Assembly: GCA_030830895.1 (NCBI GenBank)
Contig: JAURMC010000005.1
Location: 1-64,000, forward strand
Length of the DNA stretch: 64,000 nt
Origin: Crocinitomicaceae bacterium
GTDB lineage: Bacteria > Bacteroidota > Bacteroidia > Flavobacteriales_D > Crocinitomicaceae
Direction of reading: 5' to 3'
Of this stretch, positions 54,801 through 64,000 are shown piece after piece (position 1 is the first letter of the stretch; every line of letters starts with the position of its first letter). A program made the translations under genes and the position numbers. The notes beneath the pieces are model-generated. The model had not been told where the DNA came from. It did not search any database and was given only the letters and a program-made list of their open reading frames with translations.

Positions 54801-57800
54801 CGTAGCAACTGGATTAACGTTTATGGTAACGGAAACCATAGCACCATCGCAACCATTTGAACTAGGCGTTATCTCGTAGGTTACTTGGCTTGGAATTAAC
54901 GTATTATTGGTGAGCTGTTGAATGATTGGATTGCTTATCCCGCTTCCCGCACCCTGAATTCCTGGTCCAGGGTTTACTGTATACGCATAGATCGTATTCA
55001 ACACCGTAGAACTTAATGCAATGTTGATACTTGTACCACTACAAATAGTATTGTTTGCAACATTTGTACTTAAAATTGGAGTTGGTTTTACTGTTATGGG
55101 GACATTTACTGCGGCACCAACACATCCATTCAACGACGGGGTAATCGAATACGTAATTACTTGGTTACCTGTTGAACTGTTGGTGAGAACTTGAGCAATG
55201 GTATCGTTAGATCCCGAAAACGCACCCGTGATATTATTGTTTGCACTTACCGTCCAACCAAATGATATTCCCGGCATATTTCCACTTAAAATCAAACTCG
55301 TAATAGTACCGCTGCAAATGGATTGTGCCCCTGGATTAACACTTGCTATAGGAATTGGGTTTACGGTAACTTGTGCTTGCTCAGAATTTCCAACACACCC
55401 GAGCGCAGTGGGTGTAATGGTATAACTTACTGAACCGGGGGCGTTAATGGTTGATGTAAGTGTTTGACTTAAGGTAAACACCCCATTTACCGAATTACCA
55501 TTTCCATTACTTGCGCCACTTACATTGGTTGAAGATTGATTCCAAGTTAAGGTGGTATTGGCAACATTCGAATTACATAATACACTTGCTGTAGTGCCCG
55601 AACAAAGGGTCTGAACCTGCGGATTCAATGTTAATACCGGCGTCGGATTTACAGTAACTGTGAACGACATGTTTGCTCCTGAACAACCATTCAATGTACC
55701 ATAAACCGAAATCGTACCTATGAAGGCCCCCCCACTAACATTCACCGGCGCTTGCCAACCTGAGATACTTCCAGAACCATTACCGATCAATCCAATGGTT
55801 TGATTAGAATTTGTCCATACAAATGATGCTCCCGCTGGTGTTGATGTAAAGTTAATGGTTGGTATTGCTTGTCCTGGACACACTACAATATTGTTGACTT
55901 GAGTCACGGAAGGATTCGGATTTATAGAAACCGTAGAGGTCACCGGAGAACCCGTACAATTGTTCGCAGAAGCAGTCACCGTGTATAAAACCGTTCCTTG
56001 GGTGAGTAGGTTATTCACTAAGATTTGACTCAGGCACGACCCTGTACCATTTTGTGCCCCCGTTATTCCATTAGAAGCCGCTACGGTCCACGTGAAATTC
56101 GCATTGGCTACAGGCGAGGTAAAACATATGCTCGCGGTATCGTTGGAACAAATGACAGGACTTGAAACAGTGGCCGTAACCTGCGGTAATGGATTCACAG
56201 TAATTAAATAGGTTCCCCCGGTACCATTGCAGGCGATGTTGTTATTGGTGTAAGTTAAGGTGGCCGTATAACTCAAGACAACGGGCGCAGCAGTGTTGTT
56301 TGTCAACGTCTGTACGGGAATCGTATTTGTTCCAGAAGTTGCCATTCCGGATATCCCAACAGGTTGATTCGCAGACCATGTATACGCAATGTTTCCTGGA
56401 ATTCCTGCATTCAAATTAGATTGTAAACTAACCGCTACCGAATTACTTCCTGAGCACAACACTTGTGGATTTTGGGAAAAACTAAGTACAGGAATCGGAT
56501 TCACTGTGATTGAGTAGGTAGCAACTTGGCCCTGACAATTCCCGGCTTGCGTTGCGACATTCACCGTATACACTACAGTCAAGGGCCCTTGTGTATTATT
56601 CACCAAAGTTTGCACAGGAATGGTATTCACTCCATTGGCTGCAGCCCCCGTAATCCCGGCAGGAATATTAGCCGTCCATGATATTTGTGCGTTTGGAGTT
56701 GGGCTTAAGATATTCACAGCCAGTGAACTTGTACCCGAACACAAGGTCTGATTCAATTGACTAAATCCAACAGAAGCCACCGGATTCACCCATATGTTGT
56801 AGGTTCCAGCTTGCCCAGGACAGCCGTTATTAGGACCAGGTCCATTCGTAGTAATGTTGTACGTTAATTGTTGAACCTGGGCCGAATTATTCGTCAGCAC
56901 TTGATTAATTGTGGCACCAGAACCATTGGACGCCCCTCCAATGGATGGATTCGAAGAAATGGTCCATGCAAAGGTTGTATTCGCAACGTTTGAGGTAAGC
57001 GAAGCTACCGCAGCCACCCCACTACAAATTGTATCGTTGGGCGGAGTAATGGTAAGTCCAGGGTTTGGAAACACGGTAATTTGACCGTTTGCAACAGGTC
57101 CAGTACACCCGTTAATTACTGCGGAACTGGTAATTCCTATGACTGCTGATGTATTTAAATTGGAGGTGATTTGCGCTGCGGCAATCGTAGTTCCGCCTTG
57201 TAAAGACATCCCGGACAAGCCGTTCGGAACTGATGCTGCCCAGGTGATTGAAGCCCCAACAACATTCGACGTTAAATTGACTAACTGGCTTGAAGCGCCC
57301 GAACAAAGAGATTGTGATGGAACAGAATACTGCACACTTGCCACTGGTTCAACCGTAATTGGTAAGGTGGCCGTTTGACTCGGACAAGAACTCCCTGGGG
57401 GAGCCGTAGCCGTTACAGTATAAGTAACAGTCCCCTGCGTATTTCCGGAATTAAGAAGGGTTTGTGAAATTTGTGGGCCATTCACATTAGAGGCCCCTGT
57501 GATTCCTTGCGACGCGGCAACCGTAGTAGCATAGGTTAAGCCCGCAGTATTGGAAGAAATCGTTATTTGTGCGTTAGCACCTGAACAAATGCTGCTGTCC
57601 ACGGCAACCACCGAAATCCCGTTTTGTGGACTAACCGTAATGGTGTAAGTAGAAGGCACTCCTGGACAAACCGTACCTCCCGCCGTAGAAGCCGTTGCTG
57701 TGAACGTAGCGGTTAAATTTCCCTGCGTATTGTTAATCAAACTATAGGCAGGTATTTGGGTCGTTCCTGACAAGGTATTAACCCCTTGTAAACCTCCGGG

Positions 57801-60800
57801 AACGGAAACACTCCATGCAATGGTTGCGTTATTTGTGGTCGTGGTTAAGTTGACCAAGGTGCTTGATGCTCCAGAACATATGGTTTGATTTGCAAGAGAG
57901 AAAAGAACGGTTGGAGAGGGGTTTACGATAATCGTATAATTTAAGGATGCCCCTGAACAACCGTTGGCCGATGGCGTTACCGAATACACCAACTGAAGTG
58001 GATTGGGTGTAGAATTAAGGATGGTCATTGGACTTAAATTACCCGAGCCACTCGCTGTAAATCCGCTCAAACCCACCGGTGGAGTAATCGCCGTCCAAGT
58101 GAATGTTGTTCCTTGAACATCCGCTGTAAATGCCGCTTGTGAAGTCGGAAGCCCGCTGCAAACCGTTTGTACGCCTGGATTGGTCAACACAGGAATGGGA
58201 TTCACATCAAAAGTATACGTAACTGGAGCACTAGGGCATTGATTCATTGACGTTGCTGTCAAGGTATATTGTGCCGTTTGTTGCGACGACGCATTATTTG
58301 AGAAGGTTATCGCCGGAATAGTGTTACTGCCTGAACCCACAGGATGCCCGGATAAACCACCACCTGCGGTCGAGAAATTCCACGTGAGCGTAGAACCTGC
58401 GAGATTCGAGGTGATATTCACCGGTGCCGTTGGAGAACCTTCGCACAGGGTCTGCTGGAGAGGCGCATTTGTGATCTGTGGTGTCGGAAATACCGTTACA
58501 ACAAGCGTGTCATTAACCCCGGTACAAGCATTTCCGATGGTCGGTGTAACAATAATTAACCCCACAATGGGGTTAATCGAATTATTAATTGGTGCATTCC
58601 AAGCAACTAAATTCCCCTGCCCTGAAGCCGGTATTCCAATATTCGTATTGGAATTGGTCCAGGTAAAAGAAGCACCAGCAGGAATGCTCTGAAATGCGGG
58701 TGGAGCAATGTTATTGCCCGGACAAACCGAAATGTTATTCAACCCTGTCATTTGAGCAACCGGGTTAACACTAATCGTTGTAGTAACCGCTGAACCGCTG
58801 CATGTATTTGCGGTAGGTGTGATAACATAAGTTACCGTTCCTGTGTTAGAGGTGGCATTGACCAAGGTATTGGAAATAGTAGAACCCGTACTGTTGGTGT
58901 TTCCTGTTACTCCCGCCGATGCATTGGATGTCCAGGCAAACGTGGTCCCCGCGACATTCGACGATAAACTGATGGTCACATTGGATCCCGAACATATGGT
59001 GGATGCAGGTGAAACCGTAGGCGTGACCGTTGGAATTGGATTAACCGTGATGGTATAGGTCGATGCAGCCCCTGCACACCCACCATTAGTGGTGTTTGCT
59101 TGCGCAGAAATAGTTACCGTTTGAGGTGCATTCGTTCCCTGAGTCACGGTAAACGATGGTATGGTCGCGCTTGAACCACTGTTTGGATTAACACCCGATA
59201 CATTGTTTGAAGAAGTTACGGTCCAAGACCAAGTAACATTCGGCGTAGTACTGGTCATATTAATCGACGAGGTACTTTGACCACTACAAATGCTTTGATT
59301 CGGACCTCCTGTAAATTGCAATGCTGGGGCTGGCATAACTGTTATGGATAGGGTATCCGGCTGACCATTACATCCTGCCGCATTCGGCGTAATTAAATAA
59401 TTCAAGATATACGGTTGAGTGCCCGAATTGGTAACTACAGTTGCCGCTAATTGCCCGCTACCTGAGGGAGCAATATAACCGGTTACCGTATTTGGAATGT
59501 TATTATTCAATAAACTCCATGTAAATCCACCACCGGCAACATTATTTTGATAACTTGACAAAGTTGTACTGGTCCCCGAACAAATAACTTGATCTACCAC
59601 ATTCGAAACTGATGGATTAGGATTGATATTTATAGTGTAAGTTACAGCACTACCTACACAATTGTTTGTACTCGTTGGAATGACGGAATAAGTTACAGTT
59701 TGTGACACATTACCTGAATGAGCTACGGTCATTGTTGGGAGCGGATTGCTTCCATTACCGGCGTTAAACCCACTCAGATTCGCTCCAGAAGCCAAGTAAT
59801 TCCATGCAAAACTTGTTCCGTTAAGGTTGGAAGCAAAGTTCACAGGAGCCGTAGCAACCCCTTCACACACCGTTTGATTCAATGGAGAATTAGTTACCGT
59901 TGGGGTTGGATAAACCGTAATGGAAAAACTCGACGAAGTACCCACACATCCATTATACGTTGGCGTAACCGTAACCGTAGCACTTAGGTTAGCTAAGGTA
60001 TTATTGGCAGGAGCATTCCACGTCGCAATATTTCCATTGCCCGATGTTGGAATCCCAACTTGTTGGTTTGAATTAGTCCAAGTAAATGTGGAGGGAGCTG
60101 GAAGGGATCCAAAGGCAGCAGGACTCAAGGCTTGTGTCGGACAAGCAGTTAAATTCGCCATTGGATTCATCACCGCTACAGGGTTAACGTATACTGGAAA
60201 AGTAAGCACGGTTCCATTACAAGCTCCAATTTGCGGCGTAACCGTGTAGGTAACCGCTGCAATAGCTGAAGTAGCATTAGTCAGCGTCTGCTGAATCGTT
60301 GAAGAAGGTGCCCCTGAAGGCGAAGCGCCAGTTATACCATTCGTTGCAACAACGGTCCAAGTGTATTGCACCGCGGGTGTTACAGAGCTCAAGGCTACGT
60401 TCAACTGCGTATTATTACACAAGGTGTCATTGCTTACAAAGGTTGCAAGGGCTGTGACCGTTGGGTTTACAGTAATCGTATACGTATTCGGCACCCCTGG
60501 ACAGACCGCACTTCCCGTGGTAGATGCAATGGCCGTAATCGTAATTGAAATCGGTTGGTTGGTGTTGTTCGTTAATCCTGTAAAAGAAGGAATGACTGAA
60601 GTATTGCCCGACGTCGGCTGAACCGCACCAAGCCCATTCGGCAAAGGATTCTGAACACTCCAAGCAAACGTGGTATTCGCTGTTGCTGTTGAAATGGTTA
60701 CGGCTTGTGAATTCCCGTTATTACACACCGTTTCATTCGGTATGGAAAATGTTACCGCTGGGGCCGGATTCACCGTTATAGAATAGGTTGCTACCGTACC

Positions 60801-63800
60801 ATTACAACTGTTCGCGGTTGGTGTAATGGTATAGTTCAAGGTGAAAGGATTGGTTCCGGAATTGGTAATCGTAGCCACTGGTATTTGACCACTTCCGTTG
60901 CTTGGATAGCCCGTTACCGTTGCAGGAATACCTCCCAGACCTTGCAGGGCATAGGTAAAGCTTCCTCCCGCTACCGAGTTTGTAAATGCACTTGACGCAC
61001 TGGCCACTCCCCCACACACTGTTTGGCTTTGTGAAAGCGTCACTTGTGGAATAGGATTCACAGTAATGGTGTAAGTTATCGCAGGACCAACACAACCACT
61101 GTTGGTCGGCGTTACCGTGTAGGTTACCGTTTGAATCGCATTCGAGCTATTAGCAACCGCCATTACCGGTAAATTCCCACTTCCTGAGGCTGTAAAACCG
61201 GTTACCGTTGGATCACTGGCCACTCCGGTCCAGGCATAGGTTGTACCTGCCAAATTGGATGTCCATGTTACAGCTGAAGTATTCGCACCGGAACAAATGC
61301 TCTGGGTAAAAACATTGTTGGTGACGGTAGGTGTTGGGTTAATCGTAACCGTAAAACTGCTCGACGTTCCAACACAACCATTATACGTAGGCGTCACGGT
61401 GACAGTCCCCGTTATTGGCGCGTTGGTATTATTCGCAGGAGCTGTCCATGGCACAATCTGACCGTTTCCTGGGCCCGCAATACCTATTTGTGCGTTGCTC
61501 ACCGTCCATGCAAAGCTTGCACCGTTTGGCGTAGATACCAAGTTGGATGGCGTAACCGTATTTTGAGGACAAACCATTGGAGATGCAAGGGCCGCAAGGG
61601 TTGCGACTGGATGAACGTAAGCTGTTACCTGAATAGGAGAACCCGGACATGCGCCTGCTACTACCGGGGTGATGGTATAGGTAACACTTCCAAAATTCGT
61701 AGAGCTGTTGAGTAAGGTTTGCTGTATACTCACTCCTGGATTCACAGAATTCGAACCTCCCGTCGTATTTGGGCCATTAATCGCGGTCCACGTAAATAAA
61801 GTGCCTGGGGTATTTGAACTCAAAGCAATGTCCACAGCAGTATTGCTGCAAATTGTGTCATTGCTCACAAAACTCGCCAAAGCGGTAGGAACGGGATTGA
61901 CTGTTATGGTGTAATTCGACGGAGAACCGGCGCATTGAGAAACTCCACCGGTCGTTGCAACAGCAACAATAGTTAATACCAACGGAACGGTCGTGTTATT
62001 AGTGAGGTTTACATAGGCTGGAATGGTTGAGGTTCCCGAAGTCACATTGACATTACCCATTCCCGCTGGCACTCCCCCAGGAATTGTCCAAGTAAAAGTA
62101 ACCCCGGCTGTGGAGCTAGCTAGCGTCACTAAATTGGTATTTTGTCCGGAACAAATGGATTGATTGCCTGGTGAAAACGTCGTAACTGGAGCTGGATTTA
62201 CTGTGATTGTGTACGTACCGGTTGATCCACTACAACCATTCGCAGTTGGCGTAATGATGTATGTTAAGGTGTAGGGATTTATTCCAGAATTATTAATTGT
62301 TGCCGCAGGAACTTGACCGCTTCCATTCGTTGGGTATCCAGTAAGGGTTGCAGGAACCAATCCCGGACCCTGTAGGGCATAGGTGAAACTTCCTCCCGCT
62401 ACCGTGTTCTGGAATGTGCTTGTTGCTGTTGCTACACCCCCACAAACGGTTTGGTTTTGAGATAGTGTGAGTTGTGGAATGGGGTTAATGGTAATGTTAT
62501 AAGTGATTGCAGGTCCACTGCATCCGTTTCTTGTTGGGGTAACGGTGTAGGTCACCGTTTGAACGGCATTGGAGCTGTTCGAAATGGCCATAACGGGTAA
62601 ATTTCCGTTACCTGAAGCCGTAAATCCTGTAACTGTTGGGTCACTTCCTACTCCTACCCATGAATAAGTGGTCCCCGCTAAATTGGATGTCCAGTTGACG
62701 ACTGCGGTGTTTGCTCCAGAACAAATGCTTTGACTTAAGTTGTTGTTAGTAATGGCCGGAGTTGGATTTATCGTTACAACAAAACTCGAAGTGGTACCCG
62801 GACAGTTATTGAACGTCGGAGTTACTGCTATGTTGGTAGAAATCGTGGAATTAGAATTATTCGCAGGTGCAATCCACGGGCTGATTTGACCCGTCCCATT
62901 AGGAGGCGAACCAATTCCTGCTGGGTTACTACTAACCCAACTGAAGGTTGCTCCGTTTGGATTGGAAAGAAATGCCGGTGGCGTGATTGTGTCTCCTGGA
63001 CAGACTGCTATTGGGTTAAGAGGACCAACTACTGCTACTGGTTGCACCACAACTTGTGTTGTGACAGGTGAACCTGGACATCCGTTCGAAGAAGGAATAA
63101 AGGTGTAGGTAACGGTTTGAGGAGCATTGGTGTTATTCGTGATAACCGTAGTTAAGGTGGCGCTGCTGTTGCCCGGATTTAGAGTGCCACTAGCAGTTCC
63201 TGTTACACCAGCGGGAAAAGATGCCGTCCAAGCAAAAGATGTAGGATTAATCGTAGAAGTAATATTAATAACGGCATTGCTTCCAGAACAAATAGGTCCT
63301 ACCGATTGTGGAGCCGTAGCAACCGGTAAAGGATGAACCGTAACGTTGATTGTAGCTACTGCAGGATTACAAGGGCCTGCTGGATCATCTGTCGTAAGGG
63401 TCAGGGTTGCAATTCCAGTAAAATTAGCTGGAGGAGCCCAAACGGCATTTAATGCGTTTGCATTTGGAGTGAAAGAACCCCCAACATTGGAAGTCCAAGT
63501 TGCACTTGAAGCCGCTCCCCCTATGGAACCATTTAAAGCCAAGGTACCGTTCATACATGCTCCATTTGGATAGGCTCCGGCATTCGCAGTGGCTACGGGG
63601 TTAAATACTAAGGTTGTAGTAGAAGAAACTGCTTGACAAGGAGCTAATGGCTGCCCGGAGGTTAAAGTCAGAATAATATTTCCTGAATAGCCGGCAGGTG
63701 GTGTATAAATCGCATTTAACTCCCCTGTATTTGCGCCGCCAATACCCGGTATACTAAAACTTCCCCCTGCAACATTAGCGGTCCAATACCCAGTATTCAC

Positions 63801-64000
63801 ACCACCTGAAACGATTCCGTTTAATTGAACTGTACTATTTAGGCAAAACGGGCCATATGAACCAGGAGAAACAACTACAGGATTGTTTACAACCACAGTT
63901 GATGCCACCGTTGTTGGACCACATTCATTGGTAGCTGTAAGGTTAAAGGGAAAAGGACTACCGATAGAAGAAGGGTAAGTTATATTTCCTGGATTTAACG
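51807..64000 (-). CDS. Giant T9SS type B adhesin with PKD-like repeats (partial)
   Basis: Over 4060 codons without a stop. The frame stays open from 63908 to 64000, so the N-terminus and signal peptide lie beyond the right edge. From the N-terminal side: two larger repeats, about 30 PKD-like domains of 90-100 residues, one linker domain (PPGGTWSGTGITNGQL), about nine true PKD domains (FWNFGDGTTVQSLNPTHTY) and a type B sorting domain (VPNAFTPDADGENDFW, VFNRWGEELFTT, VGVYTWKI). Most PKD-like domains have an ICSG cysteine and a second Cys about 70 residues later, suggesting one disulfide each. It is a surface filament or adhesin; no PorP/SprF gene follows it. Confidence 0.9.
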   Translation of the reverse strand, partial: LNPGNITYPSSIGSPFPFNLTATNECGPTTVASTVVVNNPVVVSPGSYGPFCLNSTVQLNGIVSGGVNTGYWTANVAGGSFSIPGIGGANTGELNAIYTPPAGYSGNIILTLTSGQPLAPCQAVSSTTTLVFNPVATANAGAYPNGACMNGTLALNGSIGGAASSATWTSNVGGSFTPNANALNAVWAPPANFTGIATLTLTTDDPAGPCNPAVATINVTVHPLPVATAPQSVGPICSGSNAVINITSTINPTSFAWTASFPAGVTGTASGTLNPGNSSATLTTVITNNTNAPQTVTYTFIPSSNGCPGSPVTTQVVVQPVAVVGPLNPIAVCPGDTITPPAFLSNPNGATFSWVSSNPAGIGSPPNGTGQISPWIAPANNSNSTISTNIAVTPTFNNCPGTTSSFVVTINPTPAITNNNLSQSICSGANTAVVNWTSNLAGTTYSWVGVGSDPTVTGFTASGNGNLPVMAISNSSNAVQTVTYTVTPTRNGCSGPAITYNITINPIPQLTLSQNQTVCGGVATATSTFQNTVAGGSFTYALQGPGLVPATLTGYPTNGSGQVPAATINNSGINPYTLTYIITPTANGCSGSTGTYTITVNPAPVTTFSPGNQSICSGQNTNLVTLASSTAGVTFTWTIPGGVPAGMGNVNVTSGTSTIPAYVNLTNNTTVPLVLTIVAVATTGGVSQCAGSPSNYTITVNPVPTALASFVSNDTICSNTAVDIALSSNTPGTLFTWTAINGPNTTGGSNSVNPGVSIQQTLLNSSTNFGSVTYTITPVVAGACPGSPIQVTAYVHPVATLAALASPMVCPQNTVTPSNLVSTPNGASFAWTVSNAQIGIAGPGNGQIVPWTAPANNTNAPITGTVTVTPTYNGCVGTSSSFTVTINPTPTVTNNVFTQSICSGANTSAVTWTSNLAGTTYAWTGVASDPTVTGFTASGSGNLPVMAVANSSNAIQTVTYTVTPTNSGCVGPAITYTITVNPIPQVTLSQSQTVCGGVASASSAFTNSVAGGSFTYALQGLGGIPATVTGYPSNGSGQIPVATITNSGTNPFTLNYTITPTANSCNGTVATYSITVNPAPAVTFSIPNETVCNNGNSQAVTISTATANTTFAWSVQNPLPNGLGAVQPTSGNTSVIPSFTGLTNNTNQPISITITAIASTTGSAVCPGVPNTYTITVNPTVTALATFVSNDTLCNNTQLNVALSSVTPAVQYTWTVVATNGITGASPSGAPSSTIQQTLTNATSAIAAVTYTVTPQIGACNGTVLTFPVYVNPVAVMNPMANLTACPTQALSPAAFGSLPAPSTFTWTNSNQQVGIPTSGNGNIATWNAPANNTLANLSATVTVTPTYNGCVGTSSSFSITVYPTPTVTNSPLNQTVCEGVATAPVNFASNLNGTSFAWNYLASGANLSGFNAGNGSNPLPTMTVAHSGNVSQTVTYSVIPTSTNNCVGSAVTYTININPNPSVSNVVDQVICSGTSTTLSSYQNNVAGGGFTWSLLNNNIPNTVTGYIAPSGSGQLAATVVTNSGTQPYILNYLITPNAAGCNGQPDTLSITVMPAPALQFTGGPNQSICSGQSTSSINMTSTTPNVTWSWTVTSSNNVSGVNPNSGSSATIPSFTVTQGTNAPQTVTISAQANTTNGGCAGAASTYTITVNPIPTVTPTVSPASTICSGSNVTISLSSNVAGTTFAWTSNASAGVTGNTNSTGSTISNTLVNATSNTGTVTYVITPTANTCSGSAVTTTISVNPVAQMTGLNNISVCPGNNIAPPAFQSIPAGASFTWTNSNTNIGIPASGQGNLVAWNAPINNSINPIVGLIIVTPTIGNACTGVNDTLVVTVFPTPQITNAPLQQTLCEGSPTAPVNITSNLAGSTLTWNFSTAGGGLSGHPVGSGSNTIPAITFSNNASSQQTAQYTLTATSMNQCPSAPVTYTFDVNPIPVLTNPGVQTVCSGLPTSQAAFTADVQGTTFTWTAITPPVGLSGFTASGSGNLSPMTILNSTPNPLQLVYSVTPSANGCSGASLNYTIIVNPSPTVLFSLANQTICSGASSTLVNLTTTTNNATIAWSVSVPGGLQGVNTLSGTTQIPAYSLINNTQGNLTATFTATASTAGGTVCPGVPSTYTITVSPQNGISVVAVDSSICSGANAQITISSNTAGLTYATTVAASQGITGASNVNGPQISQTLLNSGNTQGTVTYTVTATAPPGSSCPSQTATLPITVEPVASVQYSVPSQSLCSGASSQLVNLTSNVVGASITWAASVPNGLSGMSLQGGTTIAAAQITSNLNTSAVIGITSSAVINGCTGPVANGQITVFPNPGLTITPPNDTICSGVAAVASLTSNVANTTFAWTISSNPSIGGASNGSGATINQVLTNNSAQVQQLTYNITTNGPGPNNGCPGQAGTYNIWVNPVASVGFSQLNQTLCSGTSSLAVNILSPTPNAQISWTANIPAGITGAAANGVNTIPVQTLVNNTQGPLTVVYTVNVATQAGNCQGQVATYSITVNPIPVLSFSQNPQVLCSGSNSVAVSLQSNLNAGIPGNIAYTWSANQPVGISGMATSGTNTIPVQTLTNNTAAPVVLSYTATLTYTNNNIACNGTGGTYLITVNPLPQVTATVSSPVICSNDTASICFTSPVANANFTWTVAASNGITGAQNGTGSCLSQILVNNLLTQGTVLYTVTASANNCTGSPVTSTVSINPNPSVTQVNNIVVCPGQAIPTINFTSTPAGASFVWTNSNQTIGLIGNGSGSISGWQAPVNVSGGAFIGTISVYGTLNGCSGANMSFTVTVNPTPVLTLNPQVQTLCSGTTASVLCNSNVANTTLTWNQSSTNVSGASNGNGNSVNGVFTLSQTLTSTINAPGSVSYTITPTALGCVGNSEQAQVTVNPIPIASVNPGAQSICSGTITSLILSGNMPGISFGWTVSANNNITGAFSGSNDTIAQVLTNSSTGNQVITYSITPSLNGCVGAAVNVPITVKPTPILSTNVANNTICSGTSINIALSSTVLNTIYAYTVNPGPGIQGAGSGISNPIIQQLTNNTLIPSQVTYEITPSSNGCDGAMVSVTINVNPVATVIPSQNSVTICSGQSVNLQLSSNSPGALFNWSVSSNAQLTGQVAGSGNSINQSITNNSFAVQNFYYVVTPVFGVCPGTQDTIPITVNPLPQITTGPAVNTCASTPPFNLTGFTPPGGTWSGTGITNGQLSTFSPAVSGVGTFTLTYSYTNPATGCSNTAPLTLTVNPLPIPSFTMDTLKCVNTTVNIVNTSTGANAYSWDFGNGAVSSQVNPVYQFPQGGIYTVWLTATSPQGCVDSISHVIQVVSTPITSFTASSYAGCGPLSVNFTNTTSGFGISSYFWNFGFPANGPFSSAQNPGAVTFQPPLLQDTNYIISLSATNLCGTTNFIDTILVHPLPIASFATTVNTGCSPLPVGFQNLSLGNPTNYIWNFGDGQFSTQTSPTHTFVYGPNDSIFNVALIAINPCGSDTSYYPIHVFPNTVSSFFNTNPTVGCAPLNVQFTNYSQGGGLNYFWSFGNGQVSNIQSPSHLYTSSGTYVAQLVVDNGCSFDTSSITITVLAKPQVAFTVVDDTLCAGQLFQFTNISSQLSNAVWSFGDGLSSNVYSPGHVYANGGTYLVSLIGTSAANGCVDTAYQFVYSIPSPMLAYDTLIYEGCAPLTVSFNEVSGTPTSALWNYDDGSIGIAPSNVHSYPNPGIYTPQVIAFNTFGCSDTANFTVVVHDVPVIDFDVADKTSCQVPFLVTPVNNSQGAIVFDWDFGNGNGSNQFEPTATYNQTGNYLLVLMGYNQFGCGDTTFQNIIVNPIPNSQFIPDTTAGCEDLTVSFTNNSTNGNLYFWNFGDGTTVQSLNPTHTYTEPGVYDVTLVTTNMFGCVDTLLNQALITVYQEPTAGFTVLPSIIYTEDPFVEIINTAQNYDSGEYFMGNGAVFGIDLDRYSYGSSEAGQYTVMQIVYTNFGCSDTAHQVIQLNLSPTLYVPNAFTPDADGENDFWIPVATAMYSIEVSVFNRWGEELFTTTDLSKAWDGKYRGQDCPVGVYTWKIVARDVNQELIIKSGHIVLLR
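52080..54300 (-). repeat. Array of about nine PKD domains
   Basis: Each is about 80 residues with a Cys near the start (GCAPLxVxF), the WxFGxG core and a second Cys (GCxDT) before the last strand. The ninth (nearest the sorting domain) is degenerate: its FMGNG replaces WxFGDG. These differ from the PKD-like array upstream and form the membrane-proximal stalk. Confidence 0.8.
54541..63040 (-). repeat. Six tandem five-domain blocks of about 1.4 kb
   Basis: PKD-like domain boundaries (VNPxP/VNPVA junctions) give blocks at about 61609-63040, 60181-61608, 58764-60180, 57346-58763, 55919-57345 and 54541-55918. Within a block the five domains differ, but domains at the same place in different blocks resemble each other. 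The first domain has CPG and a W-x-APxNN motif (blocks 1-4 and 6), the second opens with a CSGANT- or CEG-like motif, the fifth with a CSN/CSG pattern ending VxPVA. Boundaries are approximate (about 20 bases). Confidence 0.75.

Noticed and set aside
58321-58692. Forward-strand ORFs within the giant adhesin (for example 123 and 109 codons)
   Set aside because: They are antisense shadows of the repeat gene: low-complexity Val/Pro/Ala-rich, recurring with the repeat period, without plausible starts.
54541-63040. Regularly spaced repeats that could suggest a CRISPR-like or satellite array
   Set aside because: The repeats are protein-coding PKD-like domains in one continuous frame of about 290 bases per domain; there are no short identical repeats with unique spacers.

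Overview
The window comes from a Bacteroidota chromosome, most likely order Flavobacteriales and plausibly near Crocinitomicaceae (family placement is inference). The evidence is type IX secretion system (T9SS) cargo with both type A and type B C-terminal sorting domains, PorP/SprF-family proteins, PD40-OmpA proteins, an S46 dipeptidyl-peptidase, a DUF3127 protein, absence of Shine-Dalgarno sites, and Bacteroidota-type -7 boxes (TAnnTTTG) close to many start codons. Base composition is AT-rich. The genome is very compact: there is no gene-free stretch over 300 bases, and convergent genes often overlap.

Layout. 1-8.6 kb: envelope genes. An Fe-S-binding membrane protein (cut by the left edge), an MCE/MlaD lipid-transport protein and a cell-wall amidase form a leftward operon, divergent from lptD. 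Then come an OmpA lipoprotein, a YihY membrane protein, an orphan ABC ATPase and an unknown small protein. 8.7-13.2 kb: a surface cassette of TPR-PD40 protein, PorP/SprF protein and T9SS type B adhesin. 13.3-24.5 kb: housekeeping genes (truA, fabD, flavin reductase, alkD-like, RNase P RNA) mixed with a TonB-plug protein lacking a barrel, a MORN-like protein, the DUF3127 protein, a tandem amidohydrolase pair and a T9SS type A protein. 24.5-37.9 kb: a Upf1-like helicase, yidD, a lytic transglycosylase, then a tight leftward operon of glycosyltransferase, rlmH, polytopic membrane protein, asparagine synthetase and menC, and an S46 peptidase. 38-45.4 kb: ribF, an LRR protein, and a second cassette of T9SS type B adhesin, PorP/SprF, PD40-OmpA and a membrane protein. 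45.4-51.8 kb: MarC, two secreted proteins, a large MORN-like protein and an MFS transporter. 51.8-64 kb: one giant T9SS type B adhesin, open past the right edge.

How they work together. The recurring theme is building and decorating the outer membrane and surface: LPS export (LptD), lipid transport (MlaD), peptidoglycan remodelling (amidase, lytic transglycosylase), and T9SS-exported proteins paired with PorP/SprF and OmpA-type partners. Observations most worth a second look: the giant adhesin is built from five-domain blocks of about 1.4 kb repeated in register; a G10 tract sits inside a membrane-protein gene of the glycan-type operon; the lptD and amidase start codons interlock; and -7 boxes often lie exactly four bases from a start codon, which predicts leaderless mRNAs. 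No complete novel defence or biosynthetic system was recognised.
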